Positions 12,401 through 24,630 of a stretch of 64,000 nucleotides of DNA are shown piece after piece (the stretch's first letter is position 1; every line of letters begins with the position of its first letter). Under the pieces are notes generated by a model. That model searched no databases. It worked only from the letters and a program-made list of their open reading frames with translations, and was not told the origin of the DNA. The position numbers and the translations under genes are program-made. The stretch spans positions 28,111,333 to 28,175,332 of the forward strand of contig CM043875.1 of the NCBI GenBank assembly GCA_023846275.1, written 5' to 3'. The stretch comes from Vanilla planifolia. Taxonomy: Eukaryota > Streptophyta > Magnoliopsida > Asparagales > Orchidaceae.

Positions 12401-13374
12401 TTTAAAGTGTTGGAAAAATAAGTTATGGCTACTGGAAAGCTGCATCCATGTGTCATGTTTCCAGCTGAGAGTGTACCATAATAGCATGCAAGAAACATAG
12501 TTTGGTCTTTATGCATCATGTCTGCATTCTTTTAGCAATTTGCCAATGCATTTTAGGTAACATTTATAGTGCTTTCTTCATGATTTGATAATGTGTTTGA
12601 TTTATTAATATCTTTATACCATTTAAAAATTTTAAATGTTTTATTTGATAACACTTTTAAATATTATTATTAAAAATTACAACTTTGTCATTCAAATTTG
12701 AGAGAAATCTAGATCTTAGTAGTTTCGATATTAAGAATAATAATGATGTTTAAAAGTAACATTGATGTTTAAGATATTAACATTATTCAAACAGAATGTA
12801 ATCAAATACCCACAAAATATATCACATTAGCTTTTTTCAGATTAATCAATTATGCATTTTCTCCAAAATTTGCCTTTCTTCTCACTTGCATTTGCATTTT
12901 TTATTATATTCCATTTCCTCACATCCTTCCTTCCTGTACTTGTGTATCTCTCTTCCTAGAAAAATTTGGAATATTTTCGAGTAAAACAACAGACATTGAT
13001 CACAGCAATGTACTTCTTCTTCTTCTTCTTCTTTTAACTTTGCATTAAAGAACTTAGATCACACTGTACCATACTGATGCTACATTCCATCATCCAAAAA
13101 AAAAAAACAAAAGGAAGCCATGATGAAAGACACACTGGAACGCACAAGAGAGCCAAACCTTGACCTAAAAGCCTACCTTCTCAATGCTTACGTCCATCCG
13201 GCATTCAAGGCGGTTGACGACCGCCAAGACACCGCCATTTTCGACGACGGGGACTATGAGGGCGTCCTCGTTCCCACAAAGCGTTCGTCTCGCAAGACCA
13301 CTCCGTCGCCGAGCAGACACACCGGCTCGTCGTCGCCTTCTCTCGCCGACTTCGCCATGGAGCGGCAACCGTGA
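1351..13374 (+). CDS. OSCA1/CSC1-like hyperosmolality-gated Ca2+-permeable channel, 3' part (partial)
   Basis: Seven exons read in frame: 1351-1470, 1600-1680, 2376-2716, 5859-6104, 6772-7096, 12047-12280 and 13114-13374 (stop TGA), giving 535 residues. The order of conserved blocks matches plant OSCA1/DUF221 proteins: VVYNANKLAKMV and FDYYQLKFERNP in the cytosolic domain, FVSFRTRWGAAVCAQTQQ, EPRDVYWPNLAIPF, MIPIAFVQSLANIEGI, then DFIKSFIQGFLPGIALKIFL, ERRAASKYYIFLLVNVFLGS, ATFFITYVMVDGWSGVALEI and IINVYNQEYESAAAFWP. Several hydrophobic helices of the pore region are visible. Family members are mechanosensitive or osmosensitive cation channels of the plasma membrane or other membranes, usually about 750-800 residues, so roughly 220-260 N-terminal residues lie left of the window. 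Introns of 3,142 nt (2717-5858) and 4,950 nt (7097-12046) hold repeats. The last exon is GC-rich and encodes a Ser/Pro-rich tail ending in MERQP. The last splice acceptor is unusual (see 13012-13113). I am confident of the family, less of the exact paralogue. Confidence 0.93.
3462..3498. repeat. (AT)n-(AC)n compound microsatellite
   Basis: About ten AT units run directly into five AC units and then ATATAT. It lies inside the third visible OSCA intron. Confidence 0.85.
4005..4516. repeat. Diverged tandem duplication, unit about 256 bp
   Basis: Two adjacent direct copies, about 4005-4258 and 4262-4516. Matching blocks occur in the same order with an offset near 256: CTTGCAAT at 4033 and 4289, then TTCAATCTAG, then CATTTGGT followed by GTCAATCAA, then GATCAAAATTTTATTAATGA, then a stretch like AGTATTTTGA. 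Small indels separate the copies. By eye they are roughly 75% alike, so the duplication is old. Confidence 0.75.
9005..9745. repeat. Intronic dispersed repeat, copy A
   Basis: The block at about 9016-9215 matches 11203-11405 in the same orientation. Shared strings include TTGTTCCTTAT, ACTCTATT followed by GTTTGAAGAAAT-like sequence, CTAATATAA-like sequence, GAACTAGCTA-like sequence and TCATGACC. A second block at about 9650-9745 matches 10978-11060 (TCTTTTTGATGTTCAATAG against TCTTCTTGATGTTGAATAA, then GAACATAT). An 18-nt string TTTAATTTGTTAAATATA at about 9379 also recurs near 11087. The order of blocks differs between the two copies. Confidence 0.6.
10720..10965. other. CATG/GTGCA-rich, less AT-rich island in OSCA intron
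   Basis: This 250-bp island is much less AT-rich than the surrounding intron and is dense in CATGCATG, GCATGTG, CACGTG and TGCACATG words, giving many short palindromes. Two overlapping plus-strand frames and one minus-strand frame stay open here, but their His/Cys-rich translations simply reflect the CATG words. It may be a fragment of an inserted element or LTR; no family was recognised. Confidence 0.5.
10975..11420. repeat. Intronic dispersed repeat, copy B
   Basis: Partner of the 9005-9745 block. Here the short block (10978-11060) comes first, the TTTAATTTGTTAAATATA string next, and the longer block (11203-11405) last, while in copy A the longer block comes first. A purine/pyrimidine alternating stretch with ACACACGTACGTATATATA lies at about 11108-11160. 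Confidence 0.6.
13012..13113 (+). promoter_or_regulatory. Unusual A-rich 3' splice site preceded by (TTC)n
   Basis: The exon encoding EAMMKDTLERTREPN must start at 13114 to keep the family sequence PLQ|EAMMKD. The bases just before it are a run of about 12 A, then CAAAAG, with no polypyrimidine tract. A (TTC)8-type tract sits 80-100 nt upstream at about 13012-13034. An in-frame stop at 13075-13077 and the lack of other AG dinucleotides between 13078 and 13111 leave no better in-frame acceptor. Confidence 0.7.
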
Positions 13375-13594
13375 ATTGCGTCTCTTCCAGTTCAGCTTTT
13401 CTCTTTATTACACTAGTTATTGGTGGGAATGTAAATGAATGGATGCCATCTCTTTGGTTTCAGTAAATAAATGCATTGCATTCTATTTATGTATTCTTTC
13501 ATCTGTTTTGTTGATGTTTTTAGCCATTTTGCTTGTTGCTGCCTCTTATGGAAAGAAACTAGAAGATGAGCTTTGGAATGGTACAACTTTGTTG

Positions 13595-13600
13595 AATAAA
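13595..13600 (+). terminator. Likely poly(A) signal of the OSCA gene
   Basis: AATAAA lies 221 nt after the stop codon in a T-rich context. A second AATAAA at 13466-13471 is a nearer alternative. Either is compatible with a plant 3' UTR. Confidence 0.45.
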
Positions 13601-13640
13601 TGTATTATTATTTTTATTCTTTCTCTATGATTTGATTTTA

Positions 13641-13672
<32 letters not shown>

Positions 13673-15300
13673 GTCATTTTTTTATTTATGTAATTAGCAT
13701 ATCATTGGATTTACATATGGGATATAATGCAGTTTTGTGTATTAAAAAAAATAAAAAAAACATTGGTGTTACATATGGGAAATTGTCGCAATTACTTTGT
13801 CAACAGAACAGGTGAAGTTGGCAAACCTACAGAGAAAAAAATGCTTATCTGTCACAAGAATTGTTGTTTAATACACTTGATTATCATAATTACCTTTTAA
13901 TAATACACGTAATAAATAATTTATCAAACAATTAATGTAATGTCTGTATTAAGGAAAAATTGGCAGAAATATATGAGAAATAAACTTAGCTTAACGATAC
14001 GTTTGGGCAAGATTTTGAAAACGTCTTTTTTTTTTTAAGAATAAAGTGCCGTTTTCAAACTTAAATATTTCATTCATTGATTTTGTACTGAATATGAGGA
14101 ATTTATTATCATTTATTAATTTAAATTAATTTAAAAAAATCATAATTATTTCTTGACTTTATATTTTATATAAGAAATTTAAAAAATAAATTGCTTATTA
14201 TATGATAAATCACAATAAGAACTTATTAAAAGAAATATGCATATAGTATAAAAATTATAAAATCTCATGTCAGTTGTCGTCGATTGAACTTGATCTGTCA
14301 TGATACATATTAATATTCAATGATAATTGTGTCAAAAATGTCAACCTAAAATGACACATGCCATTTTAGTCTCTTATGTATTATCAAATTAAGGTTCGTA
14401 AATTTTAATATATCTATTTTTAAATTTAATTTGTATTGTATTAATTGGGTGACATAAAGTCATGAATGTATTAAAAACATGATGCAAAGTCTCCAAAGAT
14501 TATTATGTATGAACTTTTAACTTGACACATATGTTCTCTTTTCTTATGACCAAAGATGATTGATGCACTAAATAATAATTTTTTTTACTTTATTAAATGT
14601 TTAATATATCATTCATTTTGAATGGGATGAATAAGCAAATCATTATATATTCTTTATACTATTCTACATAAGTTAAATAAGTTATAACTATAACTCATCT
14701 CAAAATCCAAAGGTGATGCAATGTGCAATCAATTAATAACACTTAATCTATGCACATAAAAAATAAGCATCAAGTATCAACTAAGAATAACTATATTTTG
14801 TACAAAAGTTATATTATTTTTTATATTAATTTAATTTTTTAATTAATAACAAGGATATTAAAATCCAAGTAAAAAAGAATGAACTCCTTTCTTTTAAATC
14901 AATTCTTACTCCTAATTACCTTTAACAATGGAAGCCTTTTTAATTCAATGTTAATATAGTTTTCTTCTCTTTTAAAAAATTTTCATGATAAATTTTTCAT
15001 ATATTTGTCTTAATTTTTTTTTAAGATTTTATTACTTCTTCTAATCATTGATAATATTATTATTATTCATTTTTTGTGGCAAAAAATTGAATCCTAAAAA
15101 TATCTTTTACAAAAAAAATCTCATATAGTTTGCATAAACAATCATCTTTTATATAACTTTCCAAAGAGAATAAAATGTAAAATGTGACATTGTCTAAGTT
15201 TGTGTCAAGCGATGACTTATAAACCAATGAACCGATAAAATAATCCAGACAAAATAAAAACAAGGAAAAAAACAAAAAGAAAAACTTTTATTAAAAAAGA
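13601..15300. other. AT-rich intergenic stretch, no gene seen
   Basis: The stretch opens with an (AT)n microsatellite at about 13641-13662. The rest is AT-rich spacer with poly(A)/poly(T) tracts and a weak inverted pair TTGAAAACG/CGTTTTCAA at about 14015-14060. No coding or RNA feature could be supported. Confidence 0.6.
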
Positions 15301-15477
15301 AATATCGTACACCATCAGGAAATTTGGAAGAGGCAAAAGGAAAGCAGGCTTCACCAAAAGAGGAGTAACGTACCGTGCGGAAACGGCGAGCCTCTTAAGA
15401 TGCGAAGCTCCGCATATTAATGTAGCGCTCCGGGGCCGGCTTCGCCAACATTATCGTATTCTCTGCTGCGCGGCGCC
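15301..15477 (+). promoter_or_regulatory. GC-rising promoter/5' leader of the BC10-like gene
   Basis: Base composition switches from AT-rich to GC-rich over this stretch, ending in CTGCTGCGCGGCGCC just before the ATG at 15478. TATTAAT at 15414-15420 could serve as a weak TATA-like element, but its spacing to the ATG is short. No in-frame upstream start was found. Confidence 0.4.
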
Positions 15478-18400
15478 ATGACGAAGAAGCGGGTGGCGGC
15501 GACATTAGCGCCTGTACCACTACGCCGCACCCTGTGGACTGGAATACAGTTCGTCGCCTCCCTGTCCGTGGTCGCCTTCCTTGTTGCTTTTCTCAGGATC
15601 CAGAATTTCTCGCCGGCACCCCCGCGGCTGATGCATCTCCGATTCAGGGATCCCGTGAGCTTCTCCGGCGAGCCCAAGATCGCCTTCCTTTTCCTCTCCC
15701 GCGCCGGTTTGCCCCTTGATTTTGTATGGCACCAGTTCTTCAAGGTACATACCCCATCTTCTCGTTTCGTGGAGCGTTTTGTTTTAGAGGAGCTGTTTTG
15801 CGACGGTGGTTTTTGGTAGAATGCCAGAGCGGGAAATTTCTCCATATATGTCCACTCTAAGCCCGCTTTCAAGCTGGACAAGTCGACGACGATGTCCTCG
15901 TTCTTCTACGATCGTCAGCTTGAGGATAGCGTGCAGGTCTCTCTTCCTCGAGGACGGCTTTCTCTTTTAGCCCTTTCTTATGGCGTTTTCTATTTCGCTG
16001 CTTGTTTTTGACTCTGGAAGATGTTTCTTGTTTTGGATGAGCAGGTGGATTGGGGGGAGGCCAGCATGATTGAAGCAGAGCGCCTGTTGCTCAAAGCCGC
16101 TCTAAAGGATCCTGCAAACCAACGTTTTGTTTTGGTGTCCGACAGGTACTCCTTTCTTTTACGTGTTACTTCGCTTTTTTTTTTTTTTTTTTTGATTTTT
16201 TTTGCTGCATTGTGCTATGTGAAGCTGTTCGTATGGTTTCCTTGGAATGCTGAAGTACACAGATTTGTGTAGAGTTTTTCTATGTGTTAGCTTTTATTTC
16301 ACTATGCTCACAACTTTAAATAATTGACTGAATAAAATCAGAAGGAAAATCACTCAACTATAGCACTAACTATATATGTATTTGCATCTTAACATATATC
16401 CGTAAATTGAATATATAATATAATAGGAAGGGGGAAATTTTTTGTCATGTCTAATCAAGATGGAGTTGCATGAGAACAGTCCAATCTTGTTGCAAAGAGA
16501 GAAATCAGCAACAGGAAAGTGTTTTGTGAGCGCATCAATAAGTTGATTGGTTGATGAGACATACATAACATGGAGAGCTCCAGTTTGAATATGTTCACTT
16601 ATGAAATGAAAGCTAATGATAACATGTCTTGTTTTAGAAGGAAAAAGAAACTAGATTATAGTTAAGTGGCAATAACATTGTCACAATGGATTGCCAAATA
16701 ACGTGATAGTCAAATTTGAAGCTTGGATAGTCTAGGAAATCTAGCTCATTTTTGCAGCACTGATGGCAACAAGGCAATGTTTGGCATTACTGGAAGAGTA
16801 AGATATGGTCTTTTGCTTCTTCAAGTGCCAACTTATGGGATTTCAACCAACATAGATAGTATCAAATTTTGTGGTGGAGAAATCATGTTTGTTGTCTATA
16901 CAATCTACATCTAAGATGACATGTAAAGAGTGGAGTGAGTCGTTTTAGGGAATAATATCATGATCAAAGGTAACTCCAAAATATTTGAGAATGCGTTTTA
17001 ATATGATTCAATTCTCTGTAGTAAGAAAATGAATATATTGAGACAACCTATTGACAGCGAAGAAAATGTCAAGATGAGTAGCCAAGAGGTACTATAATCC
17101 AGCCATAACAATTATGTATTGATTAAGGTCAATAAGAGTCGTGCTAGAGTGCAAGGTAATAGTCAGATCTGGAGGGAAATGTAGAATTCATGATTTTAAT
17201 TCATAGTATTGTTATTGAAAATAAAAAGGGCACAACTTCAACTTTAAAGGACACATCACTAAAGCAAGTATGACCCATCACAATTTGTTGTCCCTACGTG
17301 TGTAAGCTACAACACTAAAGAAATTTTACAATGCATTAGTATTCATTTCCATAATCCCATACATTTGTTTAAGAGAAGATGCAATAAGTCTTCATTAAGT
17401 ATTTTTCCCCAACTTAGTTTATTGGGCCTAAAGTTTAAGGGTCATGGGATGGACAAATTAGTTTCATTTCTTTCCTTTTGAGCATTTGATTTTGAAAAAA
17501 GTGTGGAGTTAATATGATAACATGCACAAATACCTTCTTTTGACCACTTTCTTTTGAAAATGTGGAGTTAATGTGATAGCATGCTCGAATTCCTTCTTTT
17601 AGGAGGATATCAATGCACTCACTTTATCTTTCTCCAACTTTATTCTAGTGAATTATTCTATTCATTTCATCTTACATGAATTTGTTCCATCATTGAAGAA
17701 GTTAATTGAATAAATGGTGCTTCTTTTTGAATTCCTTATTTGAAAAATAATCTCTAGCAGAACCCTATGATGGCATTTTGGTTTAAACATTCTTAAATTG
17801 TAAAATTAGTTGATATTTCCAATATTTTCTTTTAATATTTGACAAAGTTTTTTGTTTTTTTGCAGTTGCATACCACTGTACAACTTTGATTATGTTTATA
17901 ACTATTTGACATCCTCCCCAAAAAGTTTTGTAGACAGGTACTGTAACTTGCCTAATTTAAATCCTCTTTAATTTGGTGCATTCTTTTTGTTTCATTCTCT
18001 CATTTCTTTAAAGTGTTATATTTTCTGTTTCAAAATGATGTTTGAAAGTGTTGGTTTTTGTGTTCCAAAATGACGTTTGATGCCTAAAGCACAATTAAAA
18101 AAAATTTTGAATGAAACATTATAATTCTCTGTTAATAGACCACTAAATCTATGTTATTTCAGTTCATATCACTCGTTATGCTGATTAAATGATATGAATT
18201 GAATTGAATTAAATTCTCTTGTATATCATTGTAAACTCAGAATCAACTCAAATGGGTTCAAACCAGTAACCTTTCTCTAAGCTTAGGGCAAGTTTAATGT
18301 AGTTGAATTTTATTGCTTCAGTTTTGTGTTTTCTCTCCACCGTTGAGAATGGTGGGTACTGGCTAATGTTTCTTAGTCAAATTAGTTTTTTGTCTAAGTG

Positions 18401-21394
18401 TTTCTACTTTTTAGAAGATGGATGTGTAAATTTCTATTCTTCTATGTTTCAGCTTTTTAGACAAGAAAGAATGCCGTTACAATGAGAAAATGTCTCCTTT
18501 TATCCCCAAGGACAAATGGAGGAAAGGATCTCAGGTTTTCTTTTTAAATAGCCATGTATCTTGTTATGAACTGATTTTAACCATCTTCTATGCTAGTGTA
18601 ATAATTTCTTACACTGTTGCTTTGGTCTTAGTGGATAATACTAATAAGGAGGCATGCAGAAGTTGTGGTTGATGATGATGTCATTTTTCCAGTTTTTAAG
18701 AAGCACTGCAAGGTGAGTATATTTTGTCTTTCTACTAATAATTATGCCCTTTCTAAACATATAGTGCCCATTTGGTTATATATTGGTTACTATTGCTGGT
18801 AAATGTTCACATATTATGATGTGTTACATAATCATCTGTCTTCATTATGTTTTGGTGAATTTAGATTAGTTATGTACCTTAATTTATGCTAATAGTAATA
18901 CTATTTCTTCTCTTATGGTAGTTTACTTAGAAAAATTCCAACTTCTATGAATTGTATTGAGCGAAATATAATTATGGAACATAAACTCTCTTTTGGCTAC
19001 CTCTTTGGCATGTTGCAGGTATCCATTCTTCCCATGGCTTGTCTATTATTTTAATCAAGGGAGATGATGCATGAATGCTATAATTCTTTTTTAGAGTTGC
19101 TTTTTTATCAATTTTACATATATTCCAATACAATCTTCTGAGAATCATGTTTTGACTTATCATATATTTCTTTACAAGTGTCGTTATCTTCATTCCTTTT
19201 TATATGTCTCTGTGTCCTTGTGAAAGGTGGTTTTCTATGGCCCCATCAGATTTTGTCAAAGGATATAGTATTCAAATTTAAGATTATCAAGAATGACCCT
19301 ATAAGATGAATCTAGAATGAAATAGGAATTGCAAGTTCTGTTAAAAATACACGAGTTGAACCTTACATAAAGCAAGCACATTTGAGTTGGGTTTTGATGT
19401 CATCAAGCATAGCATTATTTGGTGTGCTTATGTGATTAATACTAGAGGGCTGGATAGGAAACAAAGAGTCAAAGCAAAAAAACTTATGTACCATCACATG
19501 CTATTTAATGGGAGAATTGCAAGTCTTCAACTTGATTTGGAGGGATGGCTAAGGTTTCTTTATTAAGCCAACATGGAAAACACAAGAAATTGGATTTTTT
19601 TTTATAAATTTCTTTCTTCAAGTTCTCTAGTAATTTGCTTTTGTAGAATTTAACTATTTTTTTCAGTAGCTTTATCTTCTAAAAGTTCCTTATTTCTTTT
19701 CCAATTTGTTAATCATGATTTGAGTGTCCTTTCCACAATTCACTTTGTCAAGTCCTTTTCATGGGTATTAATAATTTCTATCTTGTTTCATTTTGAAATA
19801 TGTTGATAAACATTTAAGGCTGAACAAGACTGATACCCATAAGGATTATAAAAGGAATATGTATAATATCACCGCCATAAACAGCGCGCATCGCCAACAA
19901 ATTTGGGGAAAATTCATCTCCTTATAAATAGGCCTTACTTTAAACCATGTTCAAGTGAGCTAGAACATGCTCAAAGATTAGATTTTTAATTTCAAGCACC
20001 CTTAAACTTGGCTCAAAGTTGAATGGATATTTGAGTGAAGCCAATTGAACACTAAATGGCTCAAGTTTGGGCTACCTCTTTTTTTTTGCCTTGAGCTTAT
20101 TCCAAACAGAATCGACATAGAATTTAATTCTCTTCAATTCATTACACGTCTTCAACTTGAAACGGGCCTTGACTTTTCCATTAAGATTTGGTTTTTGTTT
20201 CTATTCTTTAAAGAATTAAAGTTTTGGAAATTAGCACTCAATAAGGTATGTAAAAACATGGACTATAAAAATAATGAGTTTTAATTCAACTATTCAATGA
20301 AATTAAAGCACAAAATAGTAAATACAATATAATTTTTCATATGATATTTAAAATTGCATTCTTTACTATAATATTTGGAACAAGATTTACACTTATAAGG
20401 TGCTTTTATTCAGATAATTGCAAACAATTAAGAAAGATATGAGTATAACTGAAACGCCAATTGAATTGGCAATGCCATCTTGGTTTTCTTGAAACGAATA
20501 AACATCTTGGTTTTTATGATAACAGAAAGTAAGGTAGCAAATATAGTGACTTTCTATTTGGTTACAGGTTAAATTGTATTGCAGCAAAACGTTAGTAAGA
20601 AATAAAGCAAATAACTTAAAAAAACTAGTCATGAATGACAAATTATCAGCTCCATATTAAAATAAAAGCATGTCTTTTCTTATGAGCATCAATTAGATAT
20701 AAAATCTTGCTAAGCAAAAGAAAACATATGTTTGTTCTTACCAACTCAAAACAAGACAAAAATTAAAATAAATGGGCAAAAAAATATTTGAAGTAAATGT
20801 GTTATTTCAAGTTCCGACATAAACATAAACGCTTGATAAAATATGACAATTTGAATAAATAAGCCTTCTTTTGAGTAGTTGGCCCAATTTTGTGCTCATC
20901 CTATTATGTATTGATTAAGTAATGAAGTTTAAATGAATATATATTTAAAAAATTCAATTTTAAATTTTAAAATATGCATCAAGCACACAAATTATCAAAG
21001 CTTTAGTTGACCTATAATGGAGAATACATGTTTGCCTCATTCAATTCTAAGAATAAAAACAAAAAGTATTCCAAAATAAAAGTAGCCTTTATAAGAGTAA
21101 TAAGCCTTCTTCTTGACAATTTGACTTAGGGTTCAGTTAAAAAATTACTGGTCCATTTCGTCGGACCAATGTTTTGAGTTTTTGAATGAGATTAGATCTT
21201 GGAACATTTTCCCAGCCCTACATATAGGAGAATCCATTGGAGGAGAAGATAATGAATTATGAGTTAAGCTTTTTCAAAACTTTCGTCTAGGAACCCTTTA
21301 GTCTTATATTTTGAAGTTTTTCTATAAATTTATTTCATATAAAATCAACATTTGTTGTTAGTTTTAAAGCAACTTATGCATATATATATGTATA

Positions 21395-21456
<62 letters not shown>

Positions 21457-23333
21457 TGAAATAAGGAACTGATATTTGAGTTTATTAAAAGCTATTCAAA
21501 AGCATGAGGAGAGTGAATCTAAAAGTGTGGGTTGTCTCATATGTTGATTTTCTATTGCTTGTTTGTCAAGTGTTGTTCTTTTGGGCACTGTTTTTACCCC
21601 TGAAGCTTTTAGAACAGAAAATTTTAGTCTGCACCTGTATTTCTTCCTTGCTGGTGGATGTTGCACATTATACAACGATATGAACATTTATTCTTTAAAT
21701 TGTTGAATGTTTCTTCTGATGTACATTATAAATTCATATTAATGAACTTTCTATGTTTGCCCTTTGCAGCGGAGGCTAGCAAAAAACCTTGACGAGGAAC
21801 ACATTATTGTGAGTTAAATGCCCATCTAATGTTAAATCTTGCTCATATCATTTTATGGCAAGAAACTTTAATTAGGAATAAATTTTTAGGTTTAAATATA
21901 TATCATTACTCTGGTTAGCTGATGCCCAAAATTTCTTGATGGATAATGATTCTGTTCAACTATTCATATATATTGGCATACTAGAATCTTAAAGTAGGTT
22001 ATATGCCCACATTTTACTTTCGTGCAGAAACCAGCTGACAAGAAGCAACGCAGTTGTATTCCTGATGAACATTATCTACCTACGTTACTTTCTGTAAGTA
22101 TCAGATATCGTGTGTGTAGATTTACTTTGCTAGTTAAGGTTTCAATCTTCTTCTATGACTGTTCTTACATTACAATTCCAATAACCTTCCTCTTCTTAGA
22201 AGAAAAGAAATGATGTTCTCAGCATCCATTCTTCCTTAGGAAAAAACCTTCATCTCACCTTCCCAGCCATGGCACTCCACAATTCAGAGCCTAAGAACAT
22301 TTGGAACTCTGATAAAAACTTTGTGCTTAGCAAAGTGTTGCTTGGCGTCCTTCCTCATTCTTTATGCTTGCATGATACAATAAATGCCATTAACTTGGCT
22401 TTCATTTCAGATTAATGTCCTTTTAAGGTTCATAAATTACCCAATGTTTGCTTCTGTAACCTATATATTCTATTAACTACAGATGGGGGAGCTCGATGAT
22501 CAACTTGAAAGAAGAACCTTGACATACACTTTGTGGAACAGCTCTAATAATGCCACAGATAAGCAAAGTTGGCACCCTGTCACTTTTCAGTATGGCAATG
22601 CCAGTCCCAAAGAAATTAACAAAATAAAGGTTATTTGTTGTTGTTTATCCAAGTATCTGAACTCTTTTATTGCGATCTACATATTCCTCTCTCGAATTTA
22701 ATTTTGTTATTATAGTCTCTTAGAGCTGTTTTGACTTTGATTCAGTATTTGGGTATGATTTCCTTACATTACTACATGCTTTTTTTGTGCAGTTTTCTTA
22801 GTAGATTATTGGGTAATTATGACATTTAACCAGTTTGATGAGCTGATCCTAACCAAATTGAAGATTGTATGAAAGTTTCTATATTCCACCTCAATTTGAT
22901 TGGTATAGTGCAAGTGAATGACTGAGTTCAATCTCTGAGTGAACTAATAGCAGCTCACCCATGTTGATTTGAGCTCTGTTTGATCTGAAAACCAATCTGC
23001 TTTTCAATTACCATGCACTGGCTTTTAACATTGTTATCCAATACATAAATGCACCTAAAGTTATGTTAGTTATACTTGTGCATTTTACATTAATGAATGC
23101 AAATTTGTTTTCCTGTAGTTTGTTTCATGACCTTCCCATCATCTTCCTTGCAGAACATCAAGCATGTGTATTATGATACAGACTCGAGGACAGAATGGTG
23201 TCAAAGCAACGGCACATCTGTGCCATGCTTCCTCTTTGCAAGGAAGTTCTCCCGCGGCGCCGGAATGCGCCTTCTGAGCGAGGGATTCTTCGGACCCTTC
23301 GAGCCATCGCTGTTGTTGCCGGAGTCGTCGTGA
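15478..23333 (+). CDS. BC10-like glycosyltransferase (GT14/DUF266, Core-2/I-branching type)
   Basis: Ten exons: 15478-15744, 15820-15936, 16045-16145, 17866-17937, 18453-18534, 18632-18712, 21770-21808, 22028-22093, 22483-22629 and 23154-23333 (TGA), total 383 residues, the usual size for plant DUF266 proteins. All junctions are GT-AG and keep frame. Residues 1-20 are basic and about 22-40 form one hydrophobic helix, as in type II Golgi membrane proteins. The luminal domain has the family blocks PKIAFLFLSRAGLPLDFVWH, FSIYVHSKP, VDWGEASMIEAERLLLKAAL, RFVLVSDS, IPLYNFDYVYNYL, DKWRKGSQW, RRHAEVVVDDD, CIPDEHYLPTLL, RRTLTYTLWN and PCFLFARKFSRG. The rice member BC10 affects cell-wall cellulose and arabinogalactan proteins; the acceptor here is unknown. 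The start is the first ATG in a GC-rich leader. Introns 3 (1.7 kb) and 6 (3.1 kb) are long; intron 3 carries a copia fossil in antisense. No catalytic block seems missing. Confidence 0.93.
16360..17400 (-). mobile_element. Ty1/copia retroelement fossil, RT-RNase H part, antisense in intron
   Basis: Minus-strand translation shows the end of a copia polyprotein. The RNase H C-terminal region (about 16.37-16.65 kb) and the preceding RT/RNase H linker (about 17.0-17.15 kb) resemble copia proteins. It is broken, with several interruptions, no gag or integrase and no paired LTRs, so it is an old truncated copy. It lies in intron 3 of the BC10-like gene, in the opposite orientation, and does not affect the exon frame. 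Confidence 0.75.
18713..21769 (+). other. BC10-like gene intron 6, 3.1 kb
   Basis: AT-rich intron between the VFKKHCK exon and the RRLAKNLDEEH exon. It includes a long (TA)n tract near its 3' end. Sequence around 19.2-19.55 kb is somewhat more complex but was not matched to a family. No other feature is supported. Confidence 0.6.
21380..21454. repeat. (TA)n microsatellite
   Basis: About 35 dinucleotide units with two early interruptions (ATGTATATGTACA), then an uninterrupted TA run. It lies inside an intron of the BC10-like gene, about 315 nt before the next exon. Confidence 0.9.
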
Positions 23334-24630
23334 CATGGGTTGCCCTTCGTCTTCTCTTATCCAACAGAAGAGGAACAGAGCATGCAGGTTAGGTTTGAGG
23401 GCAGTTTCCCTTTCGTGTTATACGAGTAGTGAAGTTAAAAATTTCTCAAACAGGGAAACACATCAACAAGAAGCCTTAGCCTGGAGGAGCTTCTACAGAT
23501 CAGTTGAGTTCTTCTTACGTTCCTACAGGTATGAACAAGTACTTCAGTGCAGCTGTAGGATTCATATGAACATTAGAAAGTAGATATATACCCCTTGTTT
23601 TTTTTTTTTTTTGACTTGTTGATAAATGTTATTAAAATACAATAATATTTAATAAATTATACTTACAAATGCTCATTACTTAATTTATTAGTCTCTAATA
23701 TCGCTTGTGTATTAATTAATCATATGATTTCAAAACATGTAGCGTGCGAAATAAGCTTCACCCACAAGTGTGTTCCATGTGATTAATAACAATAGTTAAC
23801 TTTAAATGGTGTAACAAATGCTTAGGTGTGCAGTCAATTTCCAGCTTATTTAATTCCACTTATATGCCATTTAAAATTACGTTATTAAACAAAATGCAAG
23901 AAAGCATCATTAATTAATTACACTCGTTTTTCTCTACAAAACCTTTTAAGAAGTATTTTTTAATTCTAAACATAAAAAAAATGCAAAACTACCGATCGCA
24001 AATATATATATATTTTTTTATATATCAACTAAATATTCAACAAAAAGAAAATAAAATAATAAAAAGACCCAAATTATAGACATTAATCGTCATATACATA
24101 TAGTAATGAATTGTCTCATTCTTGTATTGCCTATTGATTTTACTTAAAACTTTGAATAGCCACCATACAGATAATTGTAACAAATGATTTAGGCAAATTA
24201 TATTGTTATTTTTTTATATAAAAAATGTGAAATATTTTTAAAATAATAATAAAAAAATCACATAAAATAGCTAAAGGTCACCAAGAATGCAACTAACATG
24301 GCTGATGACCAATTCAAGCCTTCTCTACAGCGTTTTTTTCTTTTTCTTTTGCTTTTCTGAAGAGATAAGGTCGTTGTTAAAATGGTGCTAAATATAATTA
24401 AAATATCCATAAGGAAAAAAGAGCTTCTTTACATAATTTAACTTCGCACCTTGGAGGTTGAGCTGATTCAAAGTAAATAATTAAATAATAATATATTTTT
24501 TTCCTCTCATTATTGGCACTAATATAAATAAAACGTGTTAAGTTTAGAGTTGTTATGACTTGTTAGTGAGAAAAGAAGAGAAGTAACCATGCAATTTGTC
24601 CAGGTTAGGAACATTTTGATAAATGTCACG
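23334..24630. other. Spacer between two convergent genes
   Basis: This stretch holds the 3' UTR of the BC10-like gene at its left and, on the other strand, that of the kinase at its right. It is AT-rich, with a T15 run near 23600. No further coding sequence is recognisable, and I could not assign poly(A) sites with confidence. Confidence 0.55.

Noticed and set aside
14010-14060. Inverted pair TTGAAAACG/CGTTTTCAA
   Set aside because: Only 9 bp with a loop of about 30 nt, no flanking duplication. Not enough for a MITE.
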